From positions 1-39,007 of the forward strand of contig CAIMMO010000181.1 of NCBI GenBank assembly GCA_903842595.1: a DNA stretch of 39,007 bases, read 5' to 3'. Each line of letters begins with the position of its first letter. The first letter of the stretch is position 1. The translations under genes were made by a program, and so were the position numbers. Below the pieces are notes generated by a model, which did not search any database, was not told the DNA's origin, and saw nothing but the letters and a program-made list of their open reading frames with translations. This document shows positions 5,587 to 15,273 of this stretch, piece by piece. This DNA is from an uncultured Alphaproteobacteria bacterium (lineage in GTDB: Bacteria > Pseudomonadota > Alphaproteobacteria > Caulobacterales > Hyphomonadaceae).

Positions 5587-7239
5587 CTACCACACGCGCC
5601 TGAAATCCCGCAGGACTTCGCGGGCGGCGTTGCGGCCAGGCAGACCCGTGACGCCGCCACCCGGATGGGACCCCGCCCCGCACATGTAGAGCCCCTTGAT
5701 AGGCCCGCGATAATCTCCATGCCCCAGCTGCGGGCGCGCCGCCCACATCTGATCCAGAGTCATGGCGCCGTGCATGATGTCGCCGCCGATCAGGCCGAAG
5801 CGTTGCTCAAGGTCCATCGGCGTCAGCACCATCCGCCCGAGAATGGATTTCCGGAAGTTCGGCGCGTAGGCCTCCACCGTATCAATAATGTGGTCGGCGA
5901 CCTCCTCGCGATGGTCCGCCCAGCTACGGCCATCGGGAAGGTCGGGGGCGAACTGCTGGCAGAACAGGCTCGCCACATGCGCGCCCCTGGGAGCCAGCGT
6001 ATCGTCGACAGTCGACGGGATCAGGATTTCCACGATCGGACGCTTCGACCATCCTGCCGCCTTTGCATCAAGGTAGGCGCGGTCCATGTAAGCCAGCGTC
6101 GGCGCGAGAATGATGCCGGAGCGATGATGATCGCCCGCCTCTTTCCCGGGAAGACAGGTGAAGTCAGGAAGCTCGGATAGGGCGACATTCATGCGCACCG
6201 TGCCCGACCCGCACTTCCAGCCGCGCATGCGCGACAGGAATTCCGGCTCGAGATCGCCTTCCGCAATCATCCGCGTGTAGAGCAGTTTCGGGTTCACGTT
6301 GGCGATCACACGGTCCGCCAGGATGGTCTCACCCGTCTCCAGTACGACGCCCTGCACTTGCCCATTCGCGGCAGCGACCGAGCGAACGCCAGTCTCCAGC
6401 GAAATCTCGGCGCCGCGTTCGCGGCATGCCGCAGCCATGGCGCTGGTGATTGCGCCCATGCCGCCGATCGCATGGCCCCAAACGCCTTTCTCGCCGTCCA
6501 CCTCGCCGAAGACGTGATGCAGCAACACATAAGCCGAGCCCGGGGTATCGGGGCTGGCATAGTTGCCGACAATCGCGTCAAAGCCGAACGCAGCCTTGGC
6601 GGGTTCGGAGTCAAACCACTGCTCCAGGAAACTCCGCGCGCTCTTCGTGAACAGGTCGAGCACGTCGCGCTGCAGATCCATCGTCCCGCGCACCGCTGGC
6701 CACAACTGCGCAAGCGCATCTACGCCAGCCTTGATGCCACTCCTCGGATTGGGCGGCGTCTTCTCGGATACGCTGCGCAGTACGTCGGCAACCCGCTCCA
6801 GCCGCTCATAATACTTCGGCAGCCGCTCGGCATCGCTCGCCGAGAACTTGCGGAATTCCGCCTGCGTTCGCTCCAGCCCGCCGCCGACCTTGATATAGCG
6901 GCCATCTTCGGTGGGCAGGAAGTTAGAGATTGGCCGCTTCACGATCTTCAGCCCCCGCTCGCGCAGCCTCATGTCGGCGATGACCTTGGGGTTGAGCAGG
7001 CTGACCGTGTAGCTGGCGGTCGAGTTGCGGAAGCCGGGATGAAACTCCTCTGTCACTGCCGCGCCGCCCACCACATGGCGCTTCTCGCAGACGCGCACCT
7101 TCAGCCCGCCCAGCGCCAGATAGAAGGCGCACACCAGGCCATTGTGGCCGCCGCCGATAATCACGGCGTCATAAACCCCAGCTTTGCCTGTCACGTCTGC
7201 GCCCTCCAGTCCCGGCCGGCTGTCGCCGGCCATTGTCAT
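5587..7239 (-). CDS. PYROXD2-like FAD-dependent oxidoreductase
   Basis: A 550-residue flavoprotein of the phytoene-desaturase-like amine oxidase superfamily, closest in pattern to PYROXD2. Near residue 20 the FAD-binding dinucleotide fold VYDAVIIGGGHNGLVCAFYL is followed by the acidic end of beta2 (VCEK) and VVGGAAVTEEFHPG. The C-terminal FAD motif GLYMCGAGSHPGGGVTGLPG is intact. The substrate is unknown; there is no carotenoid cluster around it. The ATG at 7239 overlaps the stop of the upstream protease gene (TGATG), implying translational coupling; a second ATG lies two codons in. No clear Shine-Dalgarno is visible, consistent with coupling. Confidence 0.88.
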   Translation of the reverse strand: MTMAGDSRPGLEGADVTGKAGVYDAVIIGGGHNGLVCAFYLALGGLKVRVCEKRHVVGGAAVTEEFHPGFRNSTASYTVSLLNPKVIADMRLRERGLKIVKRPISNFLPTEDGRYIKVGGGLERTQAEFRKFSASDAERLPKYYERLERVADVLRSVSEKTPPNPRSGIKAGVDALAQLWPAVRGTMDLQRDVLDLFTKSARSFLEQWFDSEPAKAAFGFDAIVGNYASPDTPGSAYVLLHHVFGEVDGEKGVWGHAIGGMGAITSAMAAACRERGAEISLETGVRSVAAANGQVQGVVLETGETILADRVIANVNPKLLYTRMIAEGDLEPEFLSRMRGWKCGSGTVRMNVALSELPDFTCLPGKEAGDHHRSGIILAPTLAYMDRAYLDAKAAGWSKRPIVEILIPSTVDDTLAPRGAHVASLFCQQFAPDLPDGRSWADHREEVADHIIDTVEAYAPNFRKSILGRMVLTPMDLEQRFGLIGGDIMHGAMTLDQMWAARPQLGHGDYRGPIKGLYMCGAGSHPGGGVTGLPGRNAAREVLRDFRRVW

Positions 7240-10200
7240 CAGTTTTGGCGAATGGACGTGCTTTGAGGGTACGCCGGATAGACTGGCCGCTTCGGTTCGA
7301 GAGGCTTGCTGGATTCGAGCAGGTCCATTGCGATCCTCACGGCCGCCTCGAGTTGCGGGTCGCGACCGGCTGCGACGGCCTTGGGATCCTGGTCGACCTC
7401 GACATCCGGTGCGACACCATAGTTCTCGACCTCCCAGGCTCCACCCGGCGTGAAGAAGCCGACGCTGGGCGAAGTCACCTGTGCGCCGTCCATCAGCTGC
7501 GGCGTACCGCTGATGCCGACGAGCCCGCCCCATGTGCGTTTGCCGACGAGTGGCCCGAGCTTGTTTGTCTTGAACAGCCAGGGCAACGCATCGCCGCCTG
7601 AACCGGAAACCTCGTTGGCGATCATGACCTTTGGGCCAAGGATGGATGCGGCAGGCGTCCGCGCGATCGCGCCATAGCGCGGCGCCCAGAAGCTCTGCAG
7701 GCCGCGTCCCAGAACCTCGATGATGTAGTCGGCCATCTGGCCGCCGCCGTTGAAGCGTTCGTCGATCACGACGCCCTGCTTGTCGGTCTGGGCGAAGTAG
7801 TAGCGGTTGAATGCGGTGAAACCGCCATTGCCGGTGTCAGGCAGGTAGACGTAGGCGAGCTTGCCGCCGGACATTTCGTCGACCTTCTTCCGGTTGGTTT
7901 CGATCCAGTCGAGATTGCGGAGACGCTGCTCACTGTTCACCGGAACGACGGAGATATCGCGGGTGGAATTTCCGCTGGCGATTTTCAGGGTGACCAGCTT
8001 GTTCGCCATGCCTTCCAGCGGCTGCTGGATGTCGGTCGAAGCGTCAAGCGACTTGCCGTTGATGGCGGTGATGCAGTCGCCTGCCTTCACGTTGAGGCCG
8101 GGCTGCGCCAGCGGCGCCTTTACATCCGGCGACCATGATCCGGGCGTGTAGATCTTCGCGATGCACCAGCGGTTGTTGCGAATGACATAGTCCGCGCCGA
8201 GCAGTCCGCCCTCGACTCGAGGCGCGGCCGGAATCGTTCCTCCCGACCCGCGCAGATGGCCCACCGAGAAGCCGGTCAGCATCTCCTGAAATATGTAGTT
8301 GAGATCCGATCGCGACTGCACAGCGGCCGCGTACGGCGCAAGCTGCTTCTCCGCGGCGACAGTGTCGAAGCCGTGGAAGCCGGGGTCGTAGAAATATGCG
8401 CGCTGAATGCGCCAGACTTCCTTGTACATCTGCGCCCACTCGGCGGCCGGATCGACGCGGACTTCGAGGCTGTCGAGCGAAAGGCTGGTATCCTCGGGCT
8501 TTGGAGGCGTCGCGCCCATCGCCTTGGCGGGGACGATGCTGTAGCGCGTCCGCCCCTGCGGTCCGCCAGGCGTTGCATCCGGCGCACGCGGCGTCCGCAA
8601 GCTTAGAAGCAGCTTCTCGCCGTCCGCGGTCACCTCATAGTCGACGACATTGTCAGCCACTTTCTCGATCTTGCGGTCTTCCAGCGTGAAGGTGTGGAGC
8701 ATACCGTTCGGTCCCTGCGCGTTGGGATCGTTGGCGGACATGTCCGCCAGCCAGAAGATCACGCCTGGCTTGCCGGAGGTGAGCTCGATGTAGGGACCGG
8801 GCGGCACAGGCAGAGCGACGGTGCGCGCCGTGATCGCGGCCATATCCATGCCGGCAAGGTCGATCGCTACTGGTTTGGGGGCAGCAGGGGTCGAAGCGGC
8901 GCCCGGCTTGTCGCTTGCATCGGCCTTGGCCTTGCTCGCCTTTCCAGCGGGGGTGGCGTCCATGCCATCCTTGGCGTCCTGCCGCACCTCGGCGACGGAC
9001 TTTTCGTCATCACTTTCCGGTTCGATTGGAGATGGCGTGTTTGCCGTCAAGGGCAGTGCGTAGATCGAGCGCGTGGGACGGTAGAGATTGCTCGACATGT
9101 CGAGGCCATGCATCACGGGCCCGGCATTGTTGCTCGCGAGGAAATAAAGGTACTTTCCGCTTCGGTCGAAGGCGGGATAGCGGGCGTCGCCCATGCTGTC
9201 CGTGACCTGCATGGCTGTGTTGCGCTCGGTCGAGTATAGCACGATGCCGTGCATGTGGTTCTTGAGCGAGCGCGTCCACGCGAGCCACTTCGAATCCGGC
9301 GACCACGCCATCGCATAGGTCTGGTCGGTGAAGCCGCCCCAGACGTTTGGTTCGCCCGCCTCGTTGATTTTTCCGGACGCAAGATCGAGGATGAGGGTGT
9401 TGAGGCGATTGTCCCGGAAAGCGAGCTTCTTGGAGTCCGGCGACCACAGCGGATCAAAATAGTAGGCGGGCTGATTTCCAAGCGCGAACTTCTTGGCAGC
9501 GCCACCGGTCTGGGGCGCCACATGCAGGGCATACGACCCGCTCTCATCCGAGAAATAGGCGATGGAGGCTCCATCGGGGCTCCAGGCCGGCGTCCGCTCC
9601 ATCACGCCGGGCGTGTTGGTGAGGTTGCGGACCGGCCCCTTTTTCAGCGGGGCGGTCAGGATTTCGCCGTGCGCCTCGACGACGGCGCGCACGCCAGTCG
9701 GCGATACGCTGATCGCACGGGCCTGATCCGAGACGTTCAGCATGCGCGGCCGGACGTCCGGCATGTCACCAACGACAGTGATCGGCACGGGCGTTGGCTG
9801 GCCGCCGGGGCTCAGCATGTAGATCTCGCCCAACCTGTCGAACACCAGGGTCTGCCCATCGCTGGTCAGCGAGCGGATGTCTGCTCCTGTGTTACGATAG
9901 ACTTCCGACACGGCCTTGGTCGCGGGATCATAGCCGAAGATCGAGAGCGGGCCTGAACGGGCCGATAGGAAGTAGAGCTTTCCACCCGCCCACGCCGGTG
10001 AGATGTCGGCCGTCTCATCATGCGGCACCTCGACGGAATCGAGTCCCGGCAGGCTGGTGATGCGGATCGTGCTGGCAAGGCCGCCGCGATAGTTTCCCCA
10101 CGACACATAACTTGTGAAATTGAAGAGGAAGGCGGGCGCAAGCGCGTTGTACGCAAACTGCTTTCCATCGGGCGACATCGCGCCAGCATACGCCATCGGC

Positions 10201-10652
10201 AAGGGAAGCGGGGTCGCGAGCCCACCTGCCGTGGATGCGCGGAATATCTGCGTATAGCGGCTGGCGGCTGTGCGATTGGAGCGGAACAGCACTTCGCGCC
10301 CATCGCTCGACCAGCCGGTCGCGACGTCGATGCCGGGGTGGAATGTGAGCCGCGCGGGGACACCGCCAGTGGCCGGCACGGTAAAGACATCGGTGTTTCC
10401 ATCGTATTCGCCGGTAAAGGCTATGCTCTGACCGTCAGGCGAAAAAACCGGACCGCTTTCCGTGCCGACGCCGGTGGTGAGGCGCGTCGCAGTGCCGCCA
10501 GCGCGGGGGACCGTCCATAGATCGCCGGCATAGCCGAAGGCGATCAGGTCCCTGCTGATCGCGGGCGATTGCAGGATGCGGGGTTGGGCAAGCGCCAGTG
10601 GTGCGCTGGCGACGCAGGCTGCGATCAGCCCGATGGAAACCGCGAGACGCAT
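7239..10652 (-). CDS. Tricorn-like S41 family protease, exported
   Basis: A 1137-residue protease with a signal peptide (about residues 1-22, ending LALAQ). The first 600 or so residues hold WD40/PD40-type beta-propeller repeats (FSPDGQSIAFTG, WSPDGASIAYFS, WSPDSKKLAF), as in tricorn. A Pro/Ala/Lys-rich linker, a PDZ-like segment (GLNVKAGDCITAINGKSL) and the S41 core follow. The predicted nucleophile is Ser1018 (SGSGGDALP), with Glu1076 at the same 58-residue spacing as in tricorn and His799 in VGHLRG. The residue before the His is Gly, where archaeal tricorn has Ser. The start at 10652 opens the signal peptide and has GGCGGAG upstream. It probably degrades peptides in the periplasm. It is coupled to the downstream flavoprotein gene. 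Confidence 0.92.
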   Translation of the reverse strand: MRLAVSIGLIAACVASAPLALAQPRILQSPAISRDLIAFGYAGDLWTVPRAGGTATRLTTGVGTESGPVFSPDGQSIAFTGEYDGNTDVFTVPATGGVPARLTFHPGIDVATGWSSDGREVLFRSNRTAASRYTQIFRASTAGGLATPLPLPMAYAGAMSPDGKQFAYNALAPAFLFNFTSYVSWGNYRGGLASTIRITSLPGLDSVEVPHDETADISPAWAGGKLYFLSARSGPLSIFGYDPATKAVSEVYRNTGADIRSLTSDGQTLVFDRLGEIYMLSPGGQPTPVPITVVGDMPDVRPRMLNVSDQARAISVSPTGVRAVVEAHGEILTAPLKKGPVRNLTNTPGVMERTPAWSPDGASIAYFSDESGSYALHVAPQTGGAAKKFALGNQPAYYFDPLWSPDSKKLAFRDNRLNTLILDLASGKINEAGEPNVWGGFTDQTYAMAWSPDSKWLAWTRSLKNHMHGIVLYSTERNTAMQVTDSMGDARYPAFDRSGKYLYFLASNNAGPVMHGLDMSSNLYRPTRSIYALPLTANTPSPIEPESDDEKSVAEVRQDAKDGMDATPAGKASKAKADASDKPGAASTPAAPKPVAIDLAGMDMAAITARTVALPVPPGPYIELTSGKPGVIFWLADMSANDPNAQGPNGMLHTFTLEDRKIEKVADNVVDYEVTADGEKLLLSLRTPRAPDATPGGPQGRTRYSIVPAKAMGATPPKPEDTSLSLDSLEVRVDPAAEWAQMYKEVWRIQRAYFYDPGFHGFDTVAAEKQLAPYAAAVQSRSDLNYIFQEMLTGFSVGHLRGSGGTIPAAPRVEGGLLGADYVIRNNRWCIAKIYTPGSWSPDVKAPLAQPGLNVKAGDCITAINGKSLDASTDIQQPLEGMANKLVTLKIASGNSTRDISVVPVNSEQRLRNLDWIETNRKKVDEMSGGKLAYVYLPDTGNGGFTAFNRYYFAQTDKQGVVIDERFNGGGQMADYIIEVLGRGLQSFWAPRYGAIARTPAASILGPKVMIANEVSGSGGDALPWLFKTNKLGPLVGKRTWGGLVGISGTPQLMDGAQVTSPSVGFFTPGGAWEVENYGVAPDVEVDQDPKAVAAGRDPQLEAAVRIAMDLLESSKPLEPKRPVYPAYPQSTSIRQN

Positions 10653-10933
10653 GACAACACTCCGCCGTTGACGACAAAAGCCTTGCCCGATCCGGCAGCT
10701 TTCGCAAATCCTTCCTGGTGGGTTTCGGACAACTTGCGACACCAATTGCCGCCGCGGCAGCGGGAGTTCGCGTGATTGGCGTTTCCCGACTCGCTGAAAC
10801 GCTTGTCGTCTCGTCCGCTCGCAGAATGCGATCCGGCAATAAGCGATTTGCGACCATGACGACATCGCGTTGCGTCATTTATAGTCTTCCCACGAAGGTG
10901 CACTCGCAGGAGGCGTAAAAAGGGGAAGGCCCG

Positions 10934-12553
10934 ATGCGTCGGATCGTGACCACGCTGATCTTTGCTCTCGCTCTGGCGGCGTGCGCAAACCTGGCTTCGA
11001 CGTCCTCTCCGCCCGGCGCGAACCTGATCGAGGAAAGATCGATTTCCGATCTTCAGGCGGACCTGACCGCTGGGCGCACGACCTCGGAAGCCTTGGTGGA
11101 AGCCTATCTTGCCCGGATATCGGCAATGGATCGGACCGGCCCCACCCTACGGGCGGTGATCTCACTCAGCCCCAATGCTGCCAGCGACGCACGCGCGCTG
11201 GACGCTGAGCGCCGCGCAGGGCGTGTTCGCGGACCGCTGCATGGCATCCCTGTTCTCATCAAGGACAATATTGAAACGCGCGATCTGCCAACTACCGCTG
11301 GATCGCTTGCGCTCAGGGAGAACATGACCGACCGCGATGCGCCGATGGCCGCGCGCCTGCGCGAGGCCGGCGCGATCCTGATCGGCAAGACCAATCTTTC
11401 TGAGTGGGCGAACTACCGCTCAACGCGGTCGATCAGCGGCTGGAGCGCCATGGGCGGGCTGGTGCGTAACCCTTACGCACTCGATCGCAACGCCTGTGGC
11501 TCCAGTTCAGGTTCTGGCGCGGCTGCCGCCGCCAGCTATGCAGCAGCGACCATCGGCACGGAAACCTCGGGCTCGATCGTCTGCCCGTCGAGCATGAACG
11601 GTCTCGTGGGCTTGAAGCCAACTGTCGGTCTCGTGTCGCGCAACGGTATCGTCCCGATCTCTCACACCATGGACACGCCTGGGCCGATGACGCGCAGCGT
11701 GATGGACGCGGCCCTGATACTGACTGCTATTGCGGGAACAGACCCCGCCGACAAGGCGACGGCAGACGCCGAACGGTACAAGAAGGACTATACCGCCGGG
11801 CTCAAGACCGACGCGTTGAAGGGGCGTCGCCTAGGCGTCGTGCGCATAGGCCTTGGCGGGCACCCAGGGACCGACAAGCTGTTCGAGCAGGCGCTAGTCG
11901 ACCTGCGTGCGGCCGGCGCCCAGGTCGTCGACATCACGCAGCCGCCGGACCAGCAGGCGATCGGCGCACTCACCGGGATCATCATGCAGACCGAGTTCAA
12001 AGTCGGCATTGCCAGCTATCTCGCGAAGGCTGCGCCCGCCGTACGCGTGCGAACGCTTACTGACCTGATTGCATTCAACAAACAAAGCGAAGCGCAGGAA
12101 ATGCCGCTGTTCGGACAGGAGATATTCGAGCTAGCCGAAGCGCGGAACGGGCTCGACGATCCGAAATACATCGAGGCCCTCGCCGCCGGAAGGCGCCTTG
12201 CCAGCGAAGGCATTGACCGCACGCTGGCGGCCGACCAGCTCGATGCCATCATCGCCATCACCGGCGGACCTGCATCCTTCAGCGATCCGGCTGGCGTCGC
12301 CCGTGGCGCGGCCATCAATGTGGCGACCATTCTCCCGGCACTGTCCGGCTATCCGCACCTAACGGTGCCGATGGGCCTCGCGAACGGCCTGCCTATCGGC
12401 CTCTCCTTCATCGGTCCGGCCTGGAGCGATGGAGACCTGCTGGCAATGGGCCATGCCTATGAGCACGCAACGATGCGCCGGGTCCCGCCAACCTACATTG
12501 CCTCGCTTAGCCAGACACCGGAGACCGCGCGGGCCCTTGCGCCCGCGCAGTGA
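10934..12553 (+). CDS. Amidase-signature lipoprotein
   Basis: A 539-residue hydrolase of the amidase-signature family (GatA/FAAH fold). A lipobox LAAC places a lipidated Cys17, so the enzyme is membrane-tethered and exported rather than a cytoplasmic GatA. The Ser-cisSer-Lys triad is visible: Lys110 (PVLIKDNIE), the cis-Ser in CGSSSGSG (191/192) and nucleophile Ser214 (GTETSGSIVCPS). The C-terminal PHLTVPMG and GLPIGLSFIGPAW motifs are typical. The substrate is unknown; peptide or carboxamide hydrolysis is expected. The start has GGGGAAGG four bases upstream. It is divergent from the tricorn-like gene across 281 bases in which only a TATAGT near 10880 stands out, and convergent with the following hydrolase. 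Confidence 0.92.
   Translation: MRRIVTTLIFALALAACANLASTSSPPGANLIEERSISDLQADLTAGRTTSEALVEAYLARISAMDRTGPTLRAVISLSPNAASDARALDAERRAGRVRGPLHGIPVLIKDNIETRDLPTTAGSLALRENMTDRDAPMAARLREAGAILIGKTNLSEWANYRSTRSISGWSAMGGLVRNPYALDRNACGSSSGSGAAAAASYAAATIGTETSGSIVCPSSMNGLVGLKPTVGLVSRNGIVPISHTMDTPGPMTRSVMDAALILTAIAGTDPADKATADAERYKKDYTAGLKTDALKGRRLGVVRIGLGGHPGTDKLFEQALVDLRAAGAQVVDITQPPDQQAIGALTGIIMQTEFKVGIASYLAKAAPAVRVRTLTDLIAFNKQSEAQEMPLFGQEIFELAEARNGLDDPKYIEALAAGRRLASEGIDRTLAADQLDAIIAITGGPASFSDPAGVARGAAINVATILPALSGYPHLTVPMGLANGLPIGLSFIGPAWSDGDLLAMGHAYEHATMRRVPPTYIASLSQTPETARALAPAQ
12527..12548. terminator. GC-rich hairpin between convergent genes
   Basis: An 8-bp perfect stem (GCGCGGGC with GCCCGCGC, six-base loop) overlaps the last codons of the amidase gene. 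There is no T-run on either side, so it may only slow polymerase or aid termination. Confidence 0.35.
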
Positions 12554-12569
12554 TGCGGCGGCGAACGCG

Positions 12570-14513
12570 TCACTTAACGATCGGCAGCACGATATAGGAC
12601 AGCTCGGCCCGGGAGTGCTTCACCTGGTTGTTGGCGATGACGCCGTCCTTCTCGAACGCGTTGCGGCCACCCGTGTTGAGGTTGCGCGAGTATTTCGGGA
12701 AGGATGACGAGGTCACTTCGACCCGGATACGGTGCCCCGGCAGGAACGTGTTGGCGGTCGTCATCGGGGTGAAGTCGAGCTTGTAGGTCTTGCCCTTCTC
12801 CATGAAGACTTCGCGGTCATACCCCTCGCGGAACCGAGCGCGCAGAATCGTGTCGTCGAGGATGTAAGCCGTCCCATCGGGCGCGACGTCGACGAGCTTA
12901 ACGGCGAAGTCCGTGTCCTTCGCATCGGACGAAACGCTTAGAATGGCGTCGACGAAACCAGCAATGGTGACCGGCGCAGTCAACGGATCGGATGTATAGA
13001 CCAGAACATCGTGGCGCGCTTCTACAGGCCGTTGGTCGAACGCGCCCGGCACGACGACGCCGCCATTGCAGCAATCGCCGCCGCCGATTGTCTGCACCGG
13101 ATTCTTTGGATCATAGGCGAAGCTGTCGGAAGGTTCGTTTCCCGGTGCGGTGAAGGACAGTTTGCCATCGCCGAACATCGAATTGGCGCGTCCGCTGGAG
13201 CGGAGATAAAGCTTTGTTTCGGTGACGCCTTTCGGCGGCCACTGCGTCGCCGTCTTCCACTGATTGTCGCCCATCGAGAAATAGCGGATCTTCGGCGTCG
13301 TCGCAGGGAAGGCGTCGGTTTTGCTCTTGAGGAAGCGGTCGAAGAACTTCCAGACTTCGCCATTCACATCCATGGTCGCATCGCCAAGCTGGCGGTCGCC
13401 CGACTTGAAGTCAGGGCCGAGCGCCGAGAAGGCGCAATGCACGCTGGGGCCGACGATGGCGTATTGGTTGTCGCGCGTTTCTGCGTCGACGCCGGCCTTC
13501 GTGGCGTGATCGTAGAGCGCAAGGTTCGGCCCGATCGAAACATCGTACCAGGAATTGTACCAGAGCGCAGGCACGCCCCACTTTTCATTGTCGTGGTAGA
13601 GCCCGCCCTTGTACCAGTCCAGATCGTCGGGCCTGTCGCGCGCGATGAGTTGTTCGTTCGTGCCGGCAGGTTCGCCAAGCGCGGTGAGCATCTCGGCATA
13701 GGGCAGATGCCAGACCTGCTTCGCCCATGTCACATCAGGCTTCTTCGGATTGAGGTCGGAGTATTGCGACAGATACTGGCGCGTCTTGGCGTCCAGATCC
13801 TCGGGGATCTGCGCGCGCAGCGGATTGTCCACGCCATAAAGCCAGATCGAGAAGAGCGTGCGCGGAACGCCGCCGCGATACCAGTTGCCCTGCTCGTGGA
13901 ATTCGCCCACGCGTCCGATGCCGGCGCCGGACGCCATCGGAACCATCGCGGCGTGGGCCGGATGATTGGTCGCTGCCAGCTGCAGTTGCCATTCAGCGGT
14001 CGAGGAACAACCGAGGGTTCCAACCTTCTTGTTCGACCAGCTCTGGTCCGCGATCCAGGTCAGCGCGTCATAGCCATCGGTGCGCGGGTAGCCGAGAATC
14101 TCGAACTTGCCTTCGGAAAAGTAGCGACCGCGTTCGTTCTGCCCAATATAAGCATAGCCCCGATCGATCGCCTCGACGACCTGGCGCAGCGTACCTCCCT
14201 GCAGGGAGTTCATGTTGTAGGGCGTGCGGACAAAGATGGTCGGCACCGGCCCGGTTGCATCCTTCGGACGATAGATGTCGGTCGAAAGGCCGACGCCGTC
14301 GCGCATCGGCATCAACACCTTGCGCTCGATGATCGCGCGACGGGCGAGTTCAGCTTCGAGCGCCTGCTGGCTCCATTTGGAGTAGTCCGTGAACCCCGCA
14401 TCGCTGGAAAATGGTATCGCCGGGGCCGGTCCGGTCTGCGGCCGGGCCGGCAGGCTGACGACGATTGCGGAAAGAGCCACAACGCTCACCAGGATGAGAC
14501 GTGTCTTCTTCAT
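12570..14513 (-). CDS. CocE/NonD-type (S15 X-Pro) hydrolase, exported
   Basis: A 647-residue alpha/beta hydrolase of the X-Pro dipeptidyl-peptidase/cocaine-esterase group. Residues 1-25 are a signal peptide. The N-terminal hydrolase domain has RRAIIERKVLMPMRDGVGLS and the nucleophile Ser170 in GTLGCSSTAEW. Catalytic-type Asp (WYNSWYDVS) and His (VGPSVHCAF) follow at the expected order. The last 200 or so residues form the PepX-C jelly-roll (GHRIRVEVTSSSFPKYSRNL). The start at 14513 begins the signal peptide and follows AGGGG. Likely an exported peptidase or esterase; the substrate cannot be told. The 279 bases upstream hold no gene that I can support. Confidence 0.92.
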   Translation of the reverse strand: MKKTRLILVSVVALSAIVVSLPARPQTGPAPAIPFSSDAGFTDYSKWSQQALEAELARRAIIERKVLMPMRDGVGLSTDIYRPKDATGPVPTIFVRTPYNMNSLQGGTLRQVVEAIDRGYAYIGQNERGRYFSEGKFEILGYPRTDGYDALTWIADQSWSNKKVGTLGCSSTAEWQLQLAATNHPAHAAMVPMASGAGIGRVGEFHEQGNWYRGGVPRTLFSIWLYGVDNPLRAQIPEDLDAKTRQYLSQYSDLNPKKPDVTWAKQVWHLPYAEMLTALGEPAGTNEQLIARDRPDDLDWYKGGLYHDNEKWGVPALWYNSWYDVSIGPNLALYDHATKAGVDAETRDNQYAIVGPSVHCAFSALGPDFKSGDRQLGDATMDVNGEVWKFFDRFLKSKTDAFPATTPKIRYFSMGDNQWKTATQWPPKGVTETKLYLRSSGRANSMFGDGKLSFTAPGNEPSDSFAYDPKNPVQTIGGGDCCNGGVVVPGAFDQRPVEARHDVLVYTSDPLTAPVTIAGFVDAILSVSSDAKDTDFAVKLVDVAPDGTAYILDDTILRARFREGYDREVFMEKGKTYKLDFTPMTTANTFLPGHRIRVEVTSSSFPKYSRNLNTGGRNAFEKDGVIANNQVKHSRAELSYIVLPIVK

Positions 14514-14792
14514 GCAATCAACCCCTGACAAGATATGTGGATCGGGTGGGGTGGGCATTCCGGATGATCTGGCTGGCCCGGCTGGACATGACGCCCCCAC
14601 GATCTGTTTGCGGAATGTTGCACCGGGCAAACAAGTTGGCAAAGCAGATTCAGACCTGCCACCTTGTTCCGGCACGACCAGCGCGTTCGCCTGCTGTCCG
14701 AAAATGTGTCTGGCTGGACGAACTCGCAGGGAACCGACGCGCATTCGCGCGGTCGGGGTTGATTTCCACCTCAACAGTGCAACCTTTCATCG

Positions 14793-15266
14793 ATGGATGG
14801 TTCAATCTGGATCTCGCTCGGTGCCTTTGTTGCGCTGAACTTTGCTGCGGCTTCCAGCGGCGGGGCGTTTCGGCCCGGCGCGTGGTACGCCGCGCTGAAG
14901 AAGCCATCCTGGACGCCGCCGAACTGGGCGTTTCCCATCGTCTGGCTGGTCATCTTCACTTTCAACATCTTTGCTGGCTGGCTGGTCTGGCAGGCCGCAG
15001 GTGTCGCTGCACTGCCGGCGCTGGCGGTCTATGCCGCCTCGCTCGGCTTGAACGCCGCCTGGTCATGGCTGTTCTTCGGACGCAGGCGGATGGATCTGGC
15101 CTTGATCGATCTCGTGGCGCTGTGGCTGTCGATAGCGGCGGTGATGGCCATGTTCGCACAGATCAGCCTGCCGGCCACGGCGCTCCTTGCACCTTACCTG
15201 CTCTGGGTCACCACCGCCGGTTTCCTGAACCTCCGGATGATCCAGCTGAACCGCGTGACAGCGTAG
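14793..15266 (+). CDS. tspO: TspO/MBR family membrane protein
   Basis: A 157-residue protein with five predicted membrane helices and the family hallmarks: KKPSWTPPNWAFPIVW in the first loop, NAAWSWLFFGRRRMDLAL in helices 3-4, and a C-terminal PYLLWV...LNLRMIQLN. TspO homologues in alphaproteobacteria bind porphyrins and affect outer-membrane transport and pigment gene expression, including in Rhodobacter. Length is normal for the family. It stands alone, ending 7 bases before the convergent GH130 gene. Confidence 0.93.
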   Translation: MDGSIWISLGAFVALNFAAASSGGAFRPGAWYAALKKPSWTPPNWAFPIVWLVIFTFNIFAGWLVWQAAGVAALPALAVYAASLGLNAAWSWLFFGRRRMDLALIDLVALWLSIAAVMAMFAQISLPATALLAPYLLWVTTAGFLNLRMIQLNRVTA

Positions 15267-15273
15267 CGGCAAG

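Noticed and set aside
13011-14528. Plus-strand open frame of about 505 codons
   Set aside because: It is the complement of the CocE-type hydrolase gene, which has a full catalytic triad and signal peptide.
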